From the NCBI RefSeq assembly GCF_900607225.1, contig NZ_LR027842.1, forward strand, positions 1,268,865 through 1,332,864: a stretch of DNA of 64,000 nucleotides. Direction: 5' to 3'. Below, piece after piece: positions 21,764-30,567 of this stretch (its first letter is position 1; the number at the start of each line of letters is the position of its first letter). Both the position numbers and the translations under genes were made by a program. This DNA is from [Pseudopropionibacterium] massiliense (GTDB lineage Bacteria; Actinomycetota; Actinomycetes; Propionibacteriales; Propionibacteriaceae). Below the pieces are notes generated by a model. That model saw nothing but the letters and a program-made list of their open reading frames with translations, was not told where the DNA came from and searched no databases.

Positions 21764-24261
21764 TGCGCTGGATCTCCTCCGACCCGCTGAACCGTTTCCG
21801 TTTCCCCATCGACGACTGGCGCTTCGTCGAGGTGGAACCCGGGCTCGACGATCTGGGCGTCACCGAAACCCTGTTCTCCATCGGAAACGGCTACCTGGGG
21901 ATGCGCGGCAATCCCGAGGAGGGGCGCAAGTCCTACTCCCACGGCACCTTCATCAACGGTTTTCACGAAACCTGGACCATCAAACACGCCGAGGAGGCCT
22001 TCGGGTTCGCGAGCACGGGCCAGACCATCGTGAACGTGCCCGACGCGAAACTCATCAAGATCTACGTCGACGACGAACCGCTCACCCTCGGGCAGTCCGA
22101 CCTGGACCACTACGAACGCGCCCTCGACTTCCGCGCGGGATGCCTGACCCGCGACCTGGTCTGGCGCACCCCGGCGGGCAAACGGGTGAAACTGAGCTCC
22201 CGCCGCATGGTCAGCTTCACCGATCGGCACCTCGCGCTGTTCGAGATCGAACTGACCATGATGGAGGGCGATGCGCCGATCGTGCTCAGCTCCCAGGTGG
22301 TCAACCGGCAGGACGGCTTCGACGACTACCGGCAGCCGAGGAACGAGGAGGGCTTCGACCCTCGACGCGCGGGCAAGTTCGACGGCCGGGTGCTGCAACC
22401 GCGCGGCCAGTGGCACGACGACCAGCGAATGGCGCTCGGATACGAGACCACCGACTCCCACATGACGCTGTGCGTGGCCGCCGAGCACACCCTCGACACC
22501 GCGAACCCCTACGAGGTGATCTCCCGCATCGAGGAGGACCAGGCCAAGCAGGTCTACCGCATCGAGGCGCGCGAAGGGGTCCCGATCATCATCCGCAAGG
22601 CGGTCGCCTACCACACCTCGCGGGGAGTGCCCGTCACGGAACTGTTCGATCGCTGCCGCCGCACCCTCGACCGGGTGAGCGAACGGGGGTTCGATTCCTT
22701 CTTCGAGGGGCAGCGCGCCTGGCTCGACGACTTCTGGGCCAACTCGGATGTCGAGGTGGGCGGCCAGCCGGCCATCCAGCAGGCCGTCCGCTGGTGCCTG
22801 TTCCAGCTGGCCCAGGCGACGGCCCGTTCCGACCAGCTCGGCATCCCCGCCAAGGGGGTGACCGGCTCCGGCTACGAGGGGCACTACTTCTGGGACACCG
22901 AGATCTACCTGGTGCCCTTCCTGACCTACACGGCCCCCAGGGTCGCCCGCAACGCCCTGCGCTACCGGGTCGGCCTGCTGCCGAAGGCCCGGGAACGCGC
23001 CCAGATGCTCAGCCAGGAAGGGGCGCTGTTCCCGTGGCGCACCATCAACGGTGAGGAGGCGTCCGCCTACTACGCGGCGGGCACCGCGCAGTACCACATC
23101 GACGCCGACATCGCTCACGCCTTCGGGAAGTATCGCGACATCACCGGTGACGTGGACTTCCTGTACCGCGACGGGGCAGCCGTGTTGGTGGAGACCGCAC
23201 GGATGTGGGCCGACCTGGGTTTCTGGCGCACCGAGGCCGACGGGTCGAAGCGGTTCCACATCCACGGCGTCACCGGACCCGACGAGTACACGGCCGTGGT
23301 GAACAACAACATGTTCACCAACGTGATGGCGCGGGCCAATCTGCGGCTGGCCGCCGACCTCGTGCAGGAACTCGAGGAGGCCGATCCGCTCTGCTGGGAC
23401 CGGCTGGTGCAGACCCTGGACGTGGCCCCGGAGGAGGTCGAGGAGTGGCGGGCCTGCGCCAAGGGCATGGTCATTCCCTTCGACGAGACCTTCGGGATCC
23501 ATCCCCAGGACGAGAAGTTCCTGTCCAGCGAGCTGTGGGACCTGGAGAACACCCCGGCCGACAAGTTCCCGCTGCTGCTGCACTTCCATCCCCTGGTGAT
23601 CTACCGGTTCCAGGTGCTCAAGCAGGCCGACGTGGTGTTGGCGCTGTTCCTGCAGGGCGACCAGTTCACCAAGGAACAGAAACGCGCCGATTTCGAGTAC
23701 TACGACCCGATCACCACGGGGGACTCCACCCTGTCCGGGGTGGTGCAGTCCGTGATCGCCGCCGAGGTCGGCTACCAGGACATGGCGATGCAGTACTTCC
23801 TGACAGGGCTCTACGTGGATCTGGCGGATCTGCACGCCAATTCCCGTGACGGCGTGCACATCGCCTCCACCGGTGGGGTGTGGAACGCGTTGGTGTTCGG
23901 TTTCGGTGGACTGCGTGACCACCACGGCGACATCAGCTTCGATCCGCGGCTGCCGAGGGGCTGGGAGTACCTGCGTTTCCCCCTCCAGGTTCGCGAATCA
24001 AGGCTGCGGGTGCTGCTGGAACGCGAGGCCATCTCCTTCGAGGTGGAGACCGGCGGGCCGCTGGAGGGCAACGTGCGCGGGGAGCGACTCGTCATCCAGC
24101 CCGGCACGCCGATCCGGGTTCCCCTGGAGCACCAGGGTGAGGAGCTGCCGTCGTTGACGGGACGCCATCCCGTGACGGGCGGGCGTCGCGCCGACGGCTC
24201 CGTCATCACCGCTAACGTGCCTGAGGCCCCCCACGAGCAGGACCTGGTGGTGGTCGACTGA
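21763..24261 (+). CDS. Glycoside hydrolase family 65 disaccharide phosphorylase
   Basis: GH65 enzymes cleave maltose, trehalose, kojibiose or similar alpha-glucosides with phosphate, releasing beta-glucose 1-phosphate, the substrate of the coupled upstream mutase. At 832 residues it has the N-terminal beta-sandwich, the (alpha/alpha)6 barrel with WDTEIYLVPF and the general acid Glu508 in TGPDEYTAVVNNN, and a small C-terminal beta domain. The substrate cannot be read from sequence; trehalose and maltose are the commonest. No dedicated importer is adjacent. Confidence 0.92.
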   Translation: MRWISSDPLNRFRFPIDDWRFVEVEPGLDDLGVTETLFSIGNGYLGMRGNPEEGRKSYSHGTFINGFHETWTIKHAEEAFGFASTGQTIVNVPDAKLIKIYVDDEPLTLGQSDLDHYERALDFRAGCLTRDLVWRTPAGKRVKLSSRRMVSFTDRHLALFEIELTMMEGDAPIVLSSQVVNRQDGFDDYRQPRNEEGFDPRRAGKFDGRVLQPRGQWHDDQRMALGYETTDSHMTLCVAAEHTLDTANPYEVISRIEEDQAKQVYRIEAREGVPIIIRKAVAYHTSRGVPVTELFDRCRRTLDRVSERGFDSFFEGQRAWLDDFWANSDVEVGGQPAIQQAVRWCLFQLAQATARSDQLGIPAKGVTGSGYEGHYFWDTEIYLVPFLTYTAPRVARNALRYRVGLLPKARERAQMLSQEGALFPWRTINGEEASAYYAAGTAQYHIDADIAHAFGKYRDITGDVDFLYRDGAAVLVETARMWADLGFWRTEADGSKRFHIHGVTGPDEYTAVVNNNMFTNVMARANLRLAADLVQELEEADPLCWDRLVQTLDVAPEEVEEWRACAKGMVIPFDETFGIHPQDEKFLSSELWDLENTPADKFPLLLHFHPLVIYRFQVLKQADVVLALFLQGDQFTKEQKRADFEYYDPITTGDSTLSGVVQSVIAAEVGYQDMAMQYFLTGLYVDLADLHANSRDGVHIASTGGVWNALVFGFGGLRDHHGDISFDPRLPRGWEYLRFPLQVRESRLRVLLEREAISFEVETGGPLEGNVRGERLVIQPGTPIRVPLEHQGEELPSLTGRHPVTGGRRADGSVITANVPEAPHEQDLVVVD

Positions 24262-24308
24262 ACCCGGAACGAGTCATCACCATCCCTACCGGCGCCGGGA
24301 CGGTCCGG

Positions 24309-25415
24309 GTGGAGGTGCCCGGGGGCTGCGTGAAGGTTCCCACTGGTGAACCCGGACACTGGGCGTTCGAATCCCGCGACGTCCTCGCCGAGGTGCGTTT
24401 CCGGTCCGGGGAACGCGAGGCCCTGGAGTTCACCCTCCAGGGCCTCGGGGACTCCGTGGCAGAGGCGCCGAGTTTCCGGTTCGTCGTCGAGGGCTGCGTG
24501 GTCGGCTGGCTGGCCGGGGCGACGGGCCGGATGCTGCTGAACGGTGCCGCCTGGGTGATGCTGAGCGGCTGGTGCGGTGAAGGTGGAGTCGATCCAGAGG
24601 GGCGCGTGGCCCGGGTTTTCGGGGAAGGCACGACGCTGTTTCCGGGGCGGCGGGCGTGGTCGCGCTGGCGGCTGTATCCCGAGCGCGAGACCCCACCCCT
24701 GCCCGGCTGGGTGCCCCCGGAACGCTATCTCCCGGAGGGTGGGGCCGTCGAGGTGCCGGACCTCGATGTCGCGTGCACGGGAGACGGTCTCGGTTTCGAG
24801 ACCACCGACGAGGGCAGCCTGGTGCGCGGCCCCATCGGCTGCCACGAGCTCGCGATCCACGGTCCCAACGGGGTCAGTTTCCTGGAGATTGGCTGGCATC
24901 TGCCCACGGAGCAGCTGGTGTCGAAGGCCTTGGGGAGGGCAGGCAACCGCCCCGACCTGGAGGCCTGGTTGCTCACCTGGTTGCTCGCCCAACCGGCCCT
25001 GGGGGAGCGGGAACAACTCCTGGACCGGCTCGACCTGGCCCTGGGCGACTGCCTGGAAAGCCCGGGACTGTGGAGCGTGCTGGCCGGTCTGCGTGCCACC
25101 CAGATCACCGATCTGCCGATCCGGGACGAGGTGGAGGCGGTCGCCGACGGGTTCAGCGTGGAGGAGGCACTGGCCGGGCAGGGGCCTGCCGGCGGGCTCG
25201 CACTGACCCCGCATCCCAGTTCCGCCCGGATCGATTTCACCGCCCGGGACGTGACGCTGACCCGGTTCCGACTCGACGGGAAACCCGAATCCCCGGCCCA
25301 GCAGGAGCTCGAACGCGGGCTGCGGACCGCCGGGGCACGGCTGCGTTGCGTGCTGTCCACCGACCCCGACCCCGAGGCCGTCGCGTGGCTGCTGTTGGGT
25401 TCCCCGCTAGGCTGA
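24309..25415 (+). CDS. Protein of unknown function
   Basis: A 368-residue open frame with normal codon use for this genome, acidic overall, with no obvious signal peptide, membrane segment or metal motif. I do not recognise a family. The first canonical start is the GTG at 24309, but the same frame stays open back to the GH65 stop and reads sensible residues (NPERVITIPTGAGTVRVEV), so translation may begin upstream at a rare codon such as CTG at 24258. It sits between the GH65 gene and the TIGR03943 gene, possibly as the last gene of the phosphorylase unit. Confidence 0.7.
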   Translation: MEVPGGCVKVPTGEPGHWAFESRDVLAEVRFRSGEREALEFTLQGLGDSVAEAPSFRFVVEGCVVGWLAGATGRMLLNGAAWVMLSGWCGEGGVDPEGRVARVFGEGTTLFPGRRAWSRWRLYPERETPPLPGWVPPERYLPEGGAVEVPDLDVACTGDGLGFETTDEGSLVRGPIGCHELAIHGPNGVSFLEIGWHLPTEQLVSKALGRAGNRPDLEAWLLTWLLAQPALGEREQLLDRLDLALGDCLESPGLWSVLAGLRATQITDLPIRDEVEAVADGFSVEEALAGQGPAGGLALTPHPSSARIDFTARDVTLTRFRLDGKPESPAQQELERGLRTAGARLRCVLSTDPDPEAVAWLLLGSPLG

Positions 25416-25421
25416 ATGGAC

Positions 25422-26162
25422 ATGGACACCTCGCGAGACACCGACCAATCCCCGCGCACACTGGGGCAGGTCGTGGGGGCGACGCTGGTGCTGCTGCTCG
25501 CCACGGTGGTTTTCACCATGGCGATCTCCGGTAGTTTTCGAAACTATCTGCAGGAGTGGCTGGGTCCCTGGCTGCTGGCATCGGCGGTCGCGATGGGCGC
25601 GTTGTCGCTGTGGACCCTGCTGGATGCCACCGACAAGCTCGCCGGGTTGAAACGCGGCACCCACGAACACGGCTCCCCGAAGGTCGCGGCGCTGCTGTTG
25701 CTGCCCGCCCTGCTGTTCGCGATCTCGGCCCCCGCGTCGCTGGGGGCGAACGCGGCCGGTAGCACCGCGGCGAAACCCAGGCCGACCACGTCCGACCCGA
25801 TCGAGTTCCCCCCGCTGCCGACGGACTCCGTCACCGAGATGTCCGTGCAGGACTTCGAGGACCGCTACACCTTCGGGGACCCGAAACTGCTCGTCGGACG
25901 GCCCGTGCGGCTGCTCGGTTTCGTCGCCAGGCAGTCGGGCCTCCCGGAAGGGCAGTGGAGCGTGAACAGGTTCCGCATCTACTGCTGCGTCGCCGACGCA
26001 TCCCTGTTCACCGTCCCCGTCGAGGGCATGGCACAACCCGAGGGGGACAACGTCTGGGTCGAGGTGGAGGGGGTCATCAACCTCGACGCCAGCAAGGAGC
26101 ATCCGGTGCTGACCGCATCCGGGGTCAAGGTGATCCAGCAACCGGAGGATCCCTACCTGTGA
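25422..26162 (+). CDS. TIGR03943/DUF1980-family membrane protein (YcgQ-like)
   Basis: About 246 residues. Two N-terminal membrane segments (around residues 13-35 and 45-65) are followed by another hydrophobic stretch and then a soluble C-terminal domain with the characteristic conserved CC in RFRIYCCVADA and the WVEVEGVI ... HPVLTASGVKVI ending. The family is always found beside a DUF318 permease, as here, and has been linked to metal homeostasis, but its function is not established. A -10-like TAGGCT at 25408 lies 8 bases before the ATG at 25422, which I prefer over the ATG at 25416. Confidence 0.85.
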   Translation: MDTSRDTDQSPRTLGQVVGATLVLLLATVVFTMAISGSFRNYLQEWLGPWLLASAVAMGALSLWTLLDATDKLAGLKRGTHEHGSPKVAALLLLPALLFAISAPASLGANAAGSTAAKPRPTTSDPIEFPPLPTDSVTEMSVQDFEDRYTFGDPKLLVGRPVRLLGFVARQSGLPEGQWSVNRFRIYCCVADASLFTVPVEGMAQPEGDNVWVEVEGVINLDASKEHPVLTASGVKVIQQPEDPYL

Positions 26163-27139
26163 GAAGCACCTTCGTCCGGGTCTGGGCGCTGCCGTTCACC
26201 GGTGTCGCCGTCGTCATCGTCCTTCTCTGGGCAACCACCGTGCGTGGTCCGCTCCTGCCCCTGGAGGGCGGCGCGGCGACCTGGGGCACGCTCACCATGG
26301 GGATCGTCGTCCAGGCCCTGCCCTTCCTGGTGCTCGGGGTGCTGGTGTCGGGATTCATCGCCGCCTTCGTCCCGAAGGACCTGCTGTCCAGGATCACCCC
26401 GAGATCCCCGATGCTCGCGGTGCCCGCAGCGAGCATCGCGGGCATGGTGCTGCCGGGTTGCGAATGTGCCTCGGTGCCGGTGTCGCAGTCGTTGATGCGC
26501 CGGGGACTTCCCCAGGGCGCCGCCCTCGCCTTCCTGCTCGCGGCGCCGGCAGTCAACCCGGTGGTGCTCGTCGCCACGGCCGTCGCCTTCGCCAGCAGCA
26601 ACCCGATGATGGTCTGGGCCCGGTTGATCGCATCCCTGGTGGCGGTGATCTCGGTGTGCTGGCTGTGGGTCGGGGTCGGCAAGGCCGAATGGATGAAACC
26701 CCAGGAAGGACACGACCACGGCCACCGGTCCAGGGCAGCGGTCTTCCGCGAGACCGCGATGCACGACCTGCTGCAGGCGGGCGGCTTCCTGGTGGTCGGG
26801 GCCGCCGTGGCGGCACTCATGAAGGCTGCGGTGCCCGCCGGTTTCCTGACCTTCCTGACCGAGAACCTGTGGCTCGGGATCGTGGTCATGGCGTTGCTGG
26901 CGGTGCTGCTGTCGCTGTGCTCCGAGGCCGACGCCTTCGTCGCCGCCTCCCTGCCCGGGGTTTCCCCGACCGCGCAGCTGGTGTTCCTCGTGGTCGGGCC
27001 GATGGTGGACGTGAAGCTGTTCGCCATGCAGTCCGGGGCCTTCGGGACGAGGTTCGCCGCCCGTTTCATGCCGCTGACGCTGTTCGTGTGCATCTGGTCG
27101 GCGGCCGTGGTCGGCGCCGTGATGTTCGGGACCTTCTGA
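26159..27139 (+). CDS. DUF318/YraQ-YcgR-family permease
   Basis: A polytopic membrane protein of about 326 residues that starts at a GTG overlapping the previous stop (GTGA), so the two are translationally coupled. The family signature is visible as PGCECASVPVSQSL near residue 100, followed by LLAAPAVNPVVL. A second half begins after a histidine-rich loop (HDHGHRS) and contains SLCSEADAFVAASL and GPMVDVKL. The cysteines, histidines and acidic membrane residues suggest metal or metalloid export. The substrate is not known. The gene converges on the tannase-like gene with a 41-bp gap. Confidence 0.87.
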   Translation: MRSTFVRVWALPFTGVAVVIVLLWATTVRGPLLPLEGGAATWGTLTMGIVVQALPFLVLGVLVSGFIAAFVPKDLLSRITPRSPMLAVPAASIAGMVLPGCECASVPVSQSLMRRGLPQGAALAFLLAAPAVNPVVLVATAVAFASSNPMMVWARLIASLVAVISVCWLWVGVGKAEWMKPQEGHDHGHRSRAAVFRETAMHDLLQAGGFLVVGAAVAALMKAAVPAGFLTFLTENLWLGIVVMALLAVLLSLCSEADAFVAASLPGVSPTAQLVFLVVGPMVDVKLFAMQSGAFGTRFAARFMPLTLFVCIWSAAVVGAVMFGTF

Positions 27140-27180
27140 CGGGGCCGGCCCGCGTCGAAGCCGGGTGGACCGGCCCGGGC

Positions 27181-29061
27181 TCAGGCCGATGCCTCCTTCA
27201 CCCAGGCGATGAAGTTGGTGGTGCCATCGCCGGTGCGCTCGGCCATCGTGTGGCCCTGCCCCCACACCGTCGCGAAGTCCACCTTCGTGTCCCCGAGGGC
27301 CTGCAGGGCCAGCGCCAGGTTGATCTCGACGGTGCTGGCCGCATCCCCCTGGGTGATGCCGGTCCGGATGCGCCAGTTCGGGGCCACCCGTGAACTGCCC
27401 TGCCCGCCCTGCGCTTCCAGCAGGTAGTAGAGGGGCTCGTACATCTGCTCGCGAGAGACCACGTCGCCCCCGACCTCATCGGTGGCGGCGAAATCGCTGT
27501 CCCACGTGGAGGCCGCATGGTCACCGGACCAGCCGGTCAGCGACGAGTAGGTGGACTCGTTGGCCGCCAGCACATCGCGGGACAGTTTCGAGAAGTGAAG
27601 TCCCTGGGTGCCCTTGCCCAGCACAATGTTCTCGGTGGCGCTGCGATCCGGGGCGTCGAAAGCGCCGACATCCTTGCTGGGGGATTTCTGGCTGGTGACG
27701 AAACCCCGCAGGCCGGTGATGGTCGCGGTGTTGCTGGCGGAATCGTAGGTGACCCACGGCGTTTCGCCGTTCAGGTGCGCGATGTAGTCCTCCACCGTGT
27801 TGTAGGTGGTCGACGTATCGGACGACTCGCCGCCCGGGGGCTGCCCGCCACCAGAACCGGGTCCGCCACCCGAGGGCTGACCCCCACCCGGGTTCTGTCC
27901 CCCCGGGGCCTCACCGGAGGGGGGAGTGCCGCCCCCGTCGGGGGGACCCCCATTCCCACCGCCGGGTTCCATGCCCGCCATCTGATGAGAGCTGGGGGTG
28001 TAGGGGAAGGTGGTGTCGGCCAGGAAGTTGTTCAGGGATGTGGTGATCTCGGCCACCACGTGGTCGTGGTAGCTGCCCGCCAGGTACACGCCCTCGCCGC
28101 TTTGCTCCAGCTTCAACGCGGTGCCCTTCGAATCGGTCAGGCCGAGTTCGTTGACGGTTTTTGCGAACGCCTCCGCCAGGTCCTTGCTGTAGGCGGCGGT
28201 CCAGGTGCCCTCGGCTCGTGTCCCGCTGCTGACGAACTGGCCCATGTTCCACTCGTAGGCGGCGTTCCCGGTGTTCAGGCTGGTGATGGGACACCAGGCC
28301 ATCACACCCGCGATCGCGTCGCTGATGGCGGTGCCGTCGCTGGAGGTCATGGCCGCTCCGAGGTGTTCCAGGTACCTGGTGTAGAGCGGCGAATCACCGG
28401 AGGCCCCCATCACGGAGCTCTGCGCGCCGCCGCCGCTGTGCCCGAACACGAACACCTTGTCCATCGCGCCCGGCAACGAGGCCGAGTTGTAGCGCAGGTA
28501 ACGCACCGCCGCCTTGAGGTCGGTGACCCCCCAAGGGGCGTTGCCGACATAGGAATCGGTGTTCGAGTCCTTGCCGCGCAGGCCCGCGTGGACATGGATG
28601 AAACCGGCCGCCAGGTAGTCCGAGACCGAATCATAGGAGTACTGGGTGGGTGGTTTCTGGGAGGCGTAGCCGGGGGTGTTGACCGGCAGCACGATGGGAG
28701 CGGTGGCCGGGGTGAACCCGTTGACACTGCCCGAGGGGTTGATCACCACCTCGTAGGTGCCGTCGCCCTTGTCGGTGCCGGAGAAGTATGCGCCCGGCAC
28801 GTAGATCCCGAGGGTTTCGTAGTCCGGTGCGGCCGGGGAGGCGACGTAGCTCAGGCCGATCTGGTAATAGACGTCATTGTCGGCGTCGTGGTTCCACGCC
28901 GCGTTGTTCAGGGCCAGGGTTCCCGTCGCCGCGGTCCCCGAACCACTGGCGGAGGTGGTTCCGTTACCGGAGGCGCCGCTGCTGCAGGCAGCCAACCCGA
29001 GGCCGCTGAAGAGGCTGAAGGCGATGGCCGATCTGAACAGGGAACGACGATTGAGATCCAT
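27181..29061 (-). CDS. Tannase-like alpha/beta-hydrolase lipoprotein
   Basis: A 626-residue exported esterase. The N terminus MDLNRRSLFRS has a twin-arginine-like motif and ends in the lipobox GLAAC, so a Tat-exported lipoprotein is plausible. The nucleophile elbow GHSGGGAQSS (Ser209) and the C-terminal region VWGQGHTMAERTGD match bacterial tannases, which hydrolyse galloyl esters. A Gly/Pro-rich stretch of about 55 residues (about 367-420) interrupts the fold, as an exposed insertion. Related carboxylesterase families cannot be excluded. It lies 97 bp downstream of the HTH/repeat protein on the same strand. Confidence 0.8.
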   Translation of the reverse strand: MDLNRRSLFRSAIAFSLFSGLGLAACSSGASGNGTTSASGSGTAATGTLALNNAAWNHDADNDVYYQIGLSYVASPAAPDYETLGIYVPGAYFSGTDKGDGTYEVVINPSGSVNGFTPATAPIVLPVNTPGYASQKPPTQYSYDSVSDYLAAGFIHVHAGLRGKDSNTDSYVGNAPWGVTDLKAAVRYLRYNSASLPGAMDKVFVFGHSGGGAQSSVMGASGDSPLYTRYLEHLGAAMTSSDGTAISDAIAGVMAWCPITSLNTGNAAYEWNMGQFVSSGTRAEGTWTAAYSKDLAEAFAKTVNELGLTDSKGTALKLEQSGEGVYLAGSYHDHVVAEITTSLNNFLADTTFPYTPSSHQMAGMEPGGGNGGPPDGGGTPPSGEAPGGQNPGGGQPSGGGPGSGGGQPPGGESSDTSTTYNTVEDYIAHLNGETPWVTYDSASNTATITGLRGFVTSQKSPSKDVGAFDAPDRSATENIVLGKGTQGLHFSKLSRDVLAANESTYSSLTGWSGDHAASTWDSDFAATDEVGGDVVSREQMYEPLYYLLEAQGGQGSSRVAPNWRIRTGITQGDAASTVEINLALALQALGDTKVDFATVWGQGHTMAERTGDGTTNFIAWVKEASA

Positions 29062-29158
29062 GCTGGCTCCTGGGGGCTTGAGGCTGTCAGATCACAGCCA
29101 ACAGGATGAGTCCATGGGTTTCCTGTCCGCTTCCTGTGGAACCTCCCAGAGTTGTTTC

Positions 29159-30307
29159 TCAGAGACCTTCCAGCGGCTTCTGGAGGGAATCACCCGGGAT
29201 TTCCCGGATCTCGCCGTGTTCCTGCAGCCGGGCCCGCGCCCGGGCCGACATGCGATGTTCGAGGCCGGCATCCCGAAGGGCCTCCACCCAACTTCCGCAG
29301 CGAAGCTGTATCACCGCCGGTTGCGCGTCCCGGGGGTCACGGTGACGTTCGTAGAAGGCGATTGTGATGGGTCCGGTGGTTCGTTTCGCGACCCGGATCA
29401 GGGATGCCAGGGATTCGGCCTGACTGGAGATTCTTCGCGGCTCCTTGTCCGGGACGATCCCGAGAATTTTCTCGGCCCATTCCCAGGAGCCGTCCCTTCG
29501 GGTCGCGTAACGCAGGATTTCGTGAACGCGTTCGTGAATCTGCGACCAGCTGCCCAGGCGAATTCTCACGGCGGCCCCGGACGCCAGGCCGGTGCGGCGG
29601 GCGTATTCGTTGTAACTGTCGAACGAATAGGAGGGAAGGTCGTCGCGGTAGAACTGCAGCACCGATGCCCACATGGTTTCGTCGCTGATCTGGGGGCGAG
29701 GCCCTCCTCGGTGCTGTACGTGTTCGCCGAGTCCCGCCAGCAGCAGCGCGTTGTTCCAGCCCCCGAAACGATTCATGGGAGTCTGTTTCCCCGGGTGTCC
29801 GTGGGCGACGGCCCAGGTGGTGTAGTTGTCGCTGGTGTGGGTCTTCGTCTGGGCGCCCCAGGCGGCCAGCGCGGCCAGCAGGGCCTCGTCGGATGTGCGA
29901 TCGGTCTCGCCCGTACAGGGCCGGGCCTCGTGGACGGCGAGTCGGTGTTTCAGCGCCGTCCGGACCGTCGACTCGTCGGTTTCGTGCCACTCGGCCAGTT
30001 CCGTGACGGTCAGCTCCGGGTGGGCCAGGGAGGTCTCGTGGATGTGGCGGACGAGAGCGTGAAGACGGTGCGCGGCCCGGTTGCGTCGTTCCTCCCGGAG
30101 TCTCCTGGTGGTGACGCCGCGTTCCTTGGCGATCTGCCGGATGCGTTCGCGGCTGACCCCGAACAGGTTCCCCAGCTCCTGCAGGGTCAGGCCGGCTCCC
30201 AGGCCGGAGACGATCAGGTTCGAACGCTGACGGGAACGCTCCGCCGCAGGCAGTGCCGCGAAGCGTGAACGCCATGCATCAGGTTCCGGGGCCTCGGTGT
30301 GCCGCAT
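29159..30307 (-). CDS. Sigma-region-4-like HTH protein with three homing-endonuclease-type repeats
   Basis: 382 residues. Residues 40-65 (LTLQELGNLFGVSRERIRQI) look like the -35-recognition helix-turn-helix of sigma factor region 4. A second HTH-like segment lies at 98-121. Then come three degenerate repeats at about 139-193, 209-265 and 297-350, each ending in a (G)GSW/GGWNNAL...AGL-type motif like the short repeat found beside HNH homing endonucleases. No HNH, GIY-YIG or LAGLIDADG nuclease motif is present. I infer a sequence-specific DNA-binding protein, perhaps a regulator derived from a mobile endonuclease. Function is unknown. Confidence 0.75.
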   Translation of the reverse strand: MRHTEAPEPDAWRSRFAALPAAERSRQRSNLIVSGLGAGLTLQELGNLFGVSRERIRQIAKERGVTTRRLREERRNRAAHRLHALVRHIHETSLAHPELTVTELAEWHETDESTVRTALKHRLAVHEARPCTGETDRTSDEALLAALAAWGAQTKTHTSDNYTTWAVAHGHPGKQTPMNRFGGWNNALLLAGLGEHVQHRGGPRPQISDETMWASVLQFYRDDLPSYSFDSYNEYARRTGLASGAAVRIRLGSWSQIHERVHEILRYATRRDGSWEWAEKILGIVPDKEPRRISSQAESLASLIRVAKRTTGPITIAFYERHRDPRDAQPAVIQLRCGSWVEALRDAGLEHRMSARARARLQEHGEIREIPGDSLQKPLEGL

Positions 30308-30453
30308 CGATCTACGTCGCCTCCAAACTCTTTTCCAACCCTTGCGGGGTCGGCGATCGGCCGAGCGCCGAAACGATCTCCCTCTAAGTTCTTGAAAATT
30401 TGATGATATAGCATTGCGTGGCGCTCCCTCAAGGCCGGGTCGCAGAGCGAGCA

Positions 30454-30486
30454 GGCCGGCTCAACCGGCTGCCACCTTTCGAGACC
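30454..30486. repeat. Second, diverged copy of the intergenic GGCTCAACC / TTTCGAGACC element
   Basis: Reads GGCCGGCTCAACCGGCT and then TTTCGAGACC, the same two half-motifs as the element at 6800-6827 but arranged in the other relative orientation. This supports a dispersed repeat family rather than a local regulatory site. Confidence 0.35.
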
Positions 30487-30488
30487 TT

Positions 30489-30567
30489 GAGGCTTATTCA
30501 AAGGTGGCGTGTTGGCCAGTGAAACTCTTGGTCGGAGCGCGCTTGAGGATGGCTGTGAATAAGCCTC
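30489..30567. repeat. 79-bp unit bounded by perfect 12-bp inverted repeats
   Basis: GAGGCTTATTCA at 30489-30500 is exactly the reverse complement of TGAATAAGCCTC at 30556-30567, with 55 bp between. No flanking target duplication is evident. It could be a miniature transposable element, the end of a decayed insertion sequence, or a large hairpin. Confidence 0.5.

Noticed and set aside
21379-23925. 848-codon minus-strand open frame
   Set aside because: Antisense to pgmB and the GH65 gene, no start signal, composition of a shadow frame.
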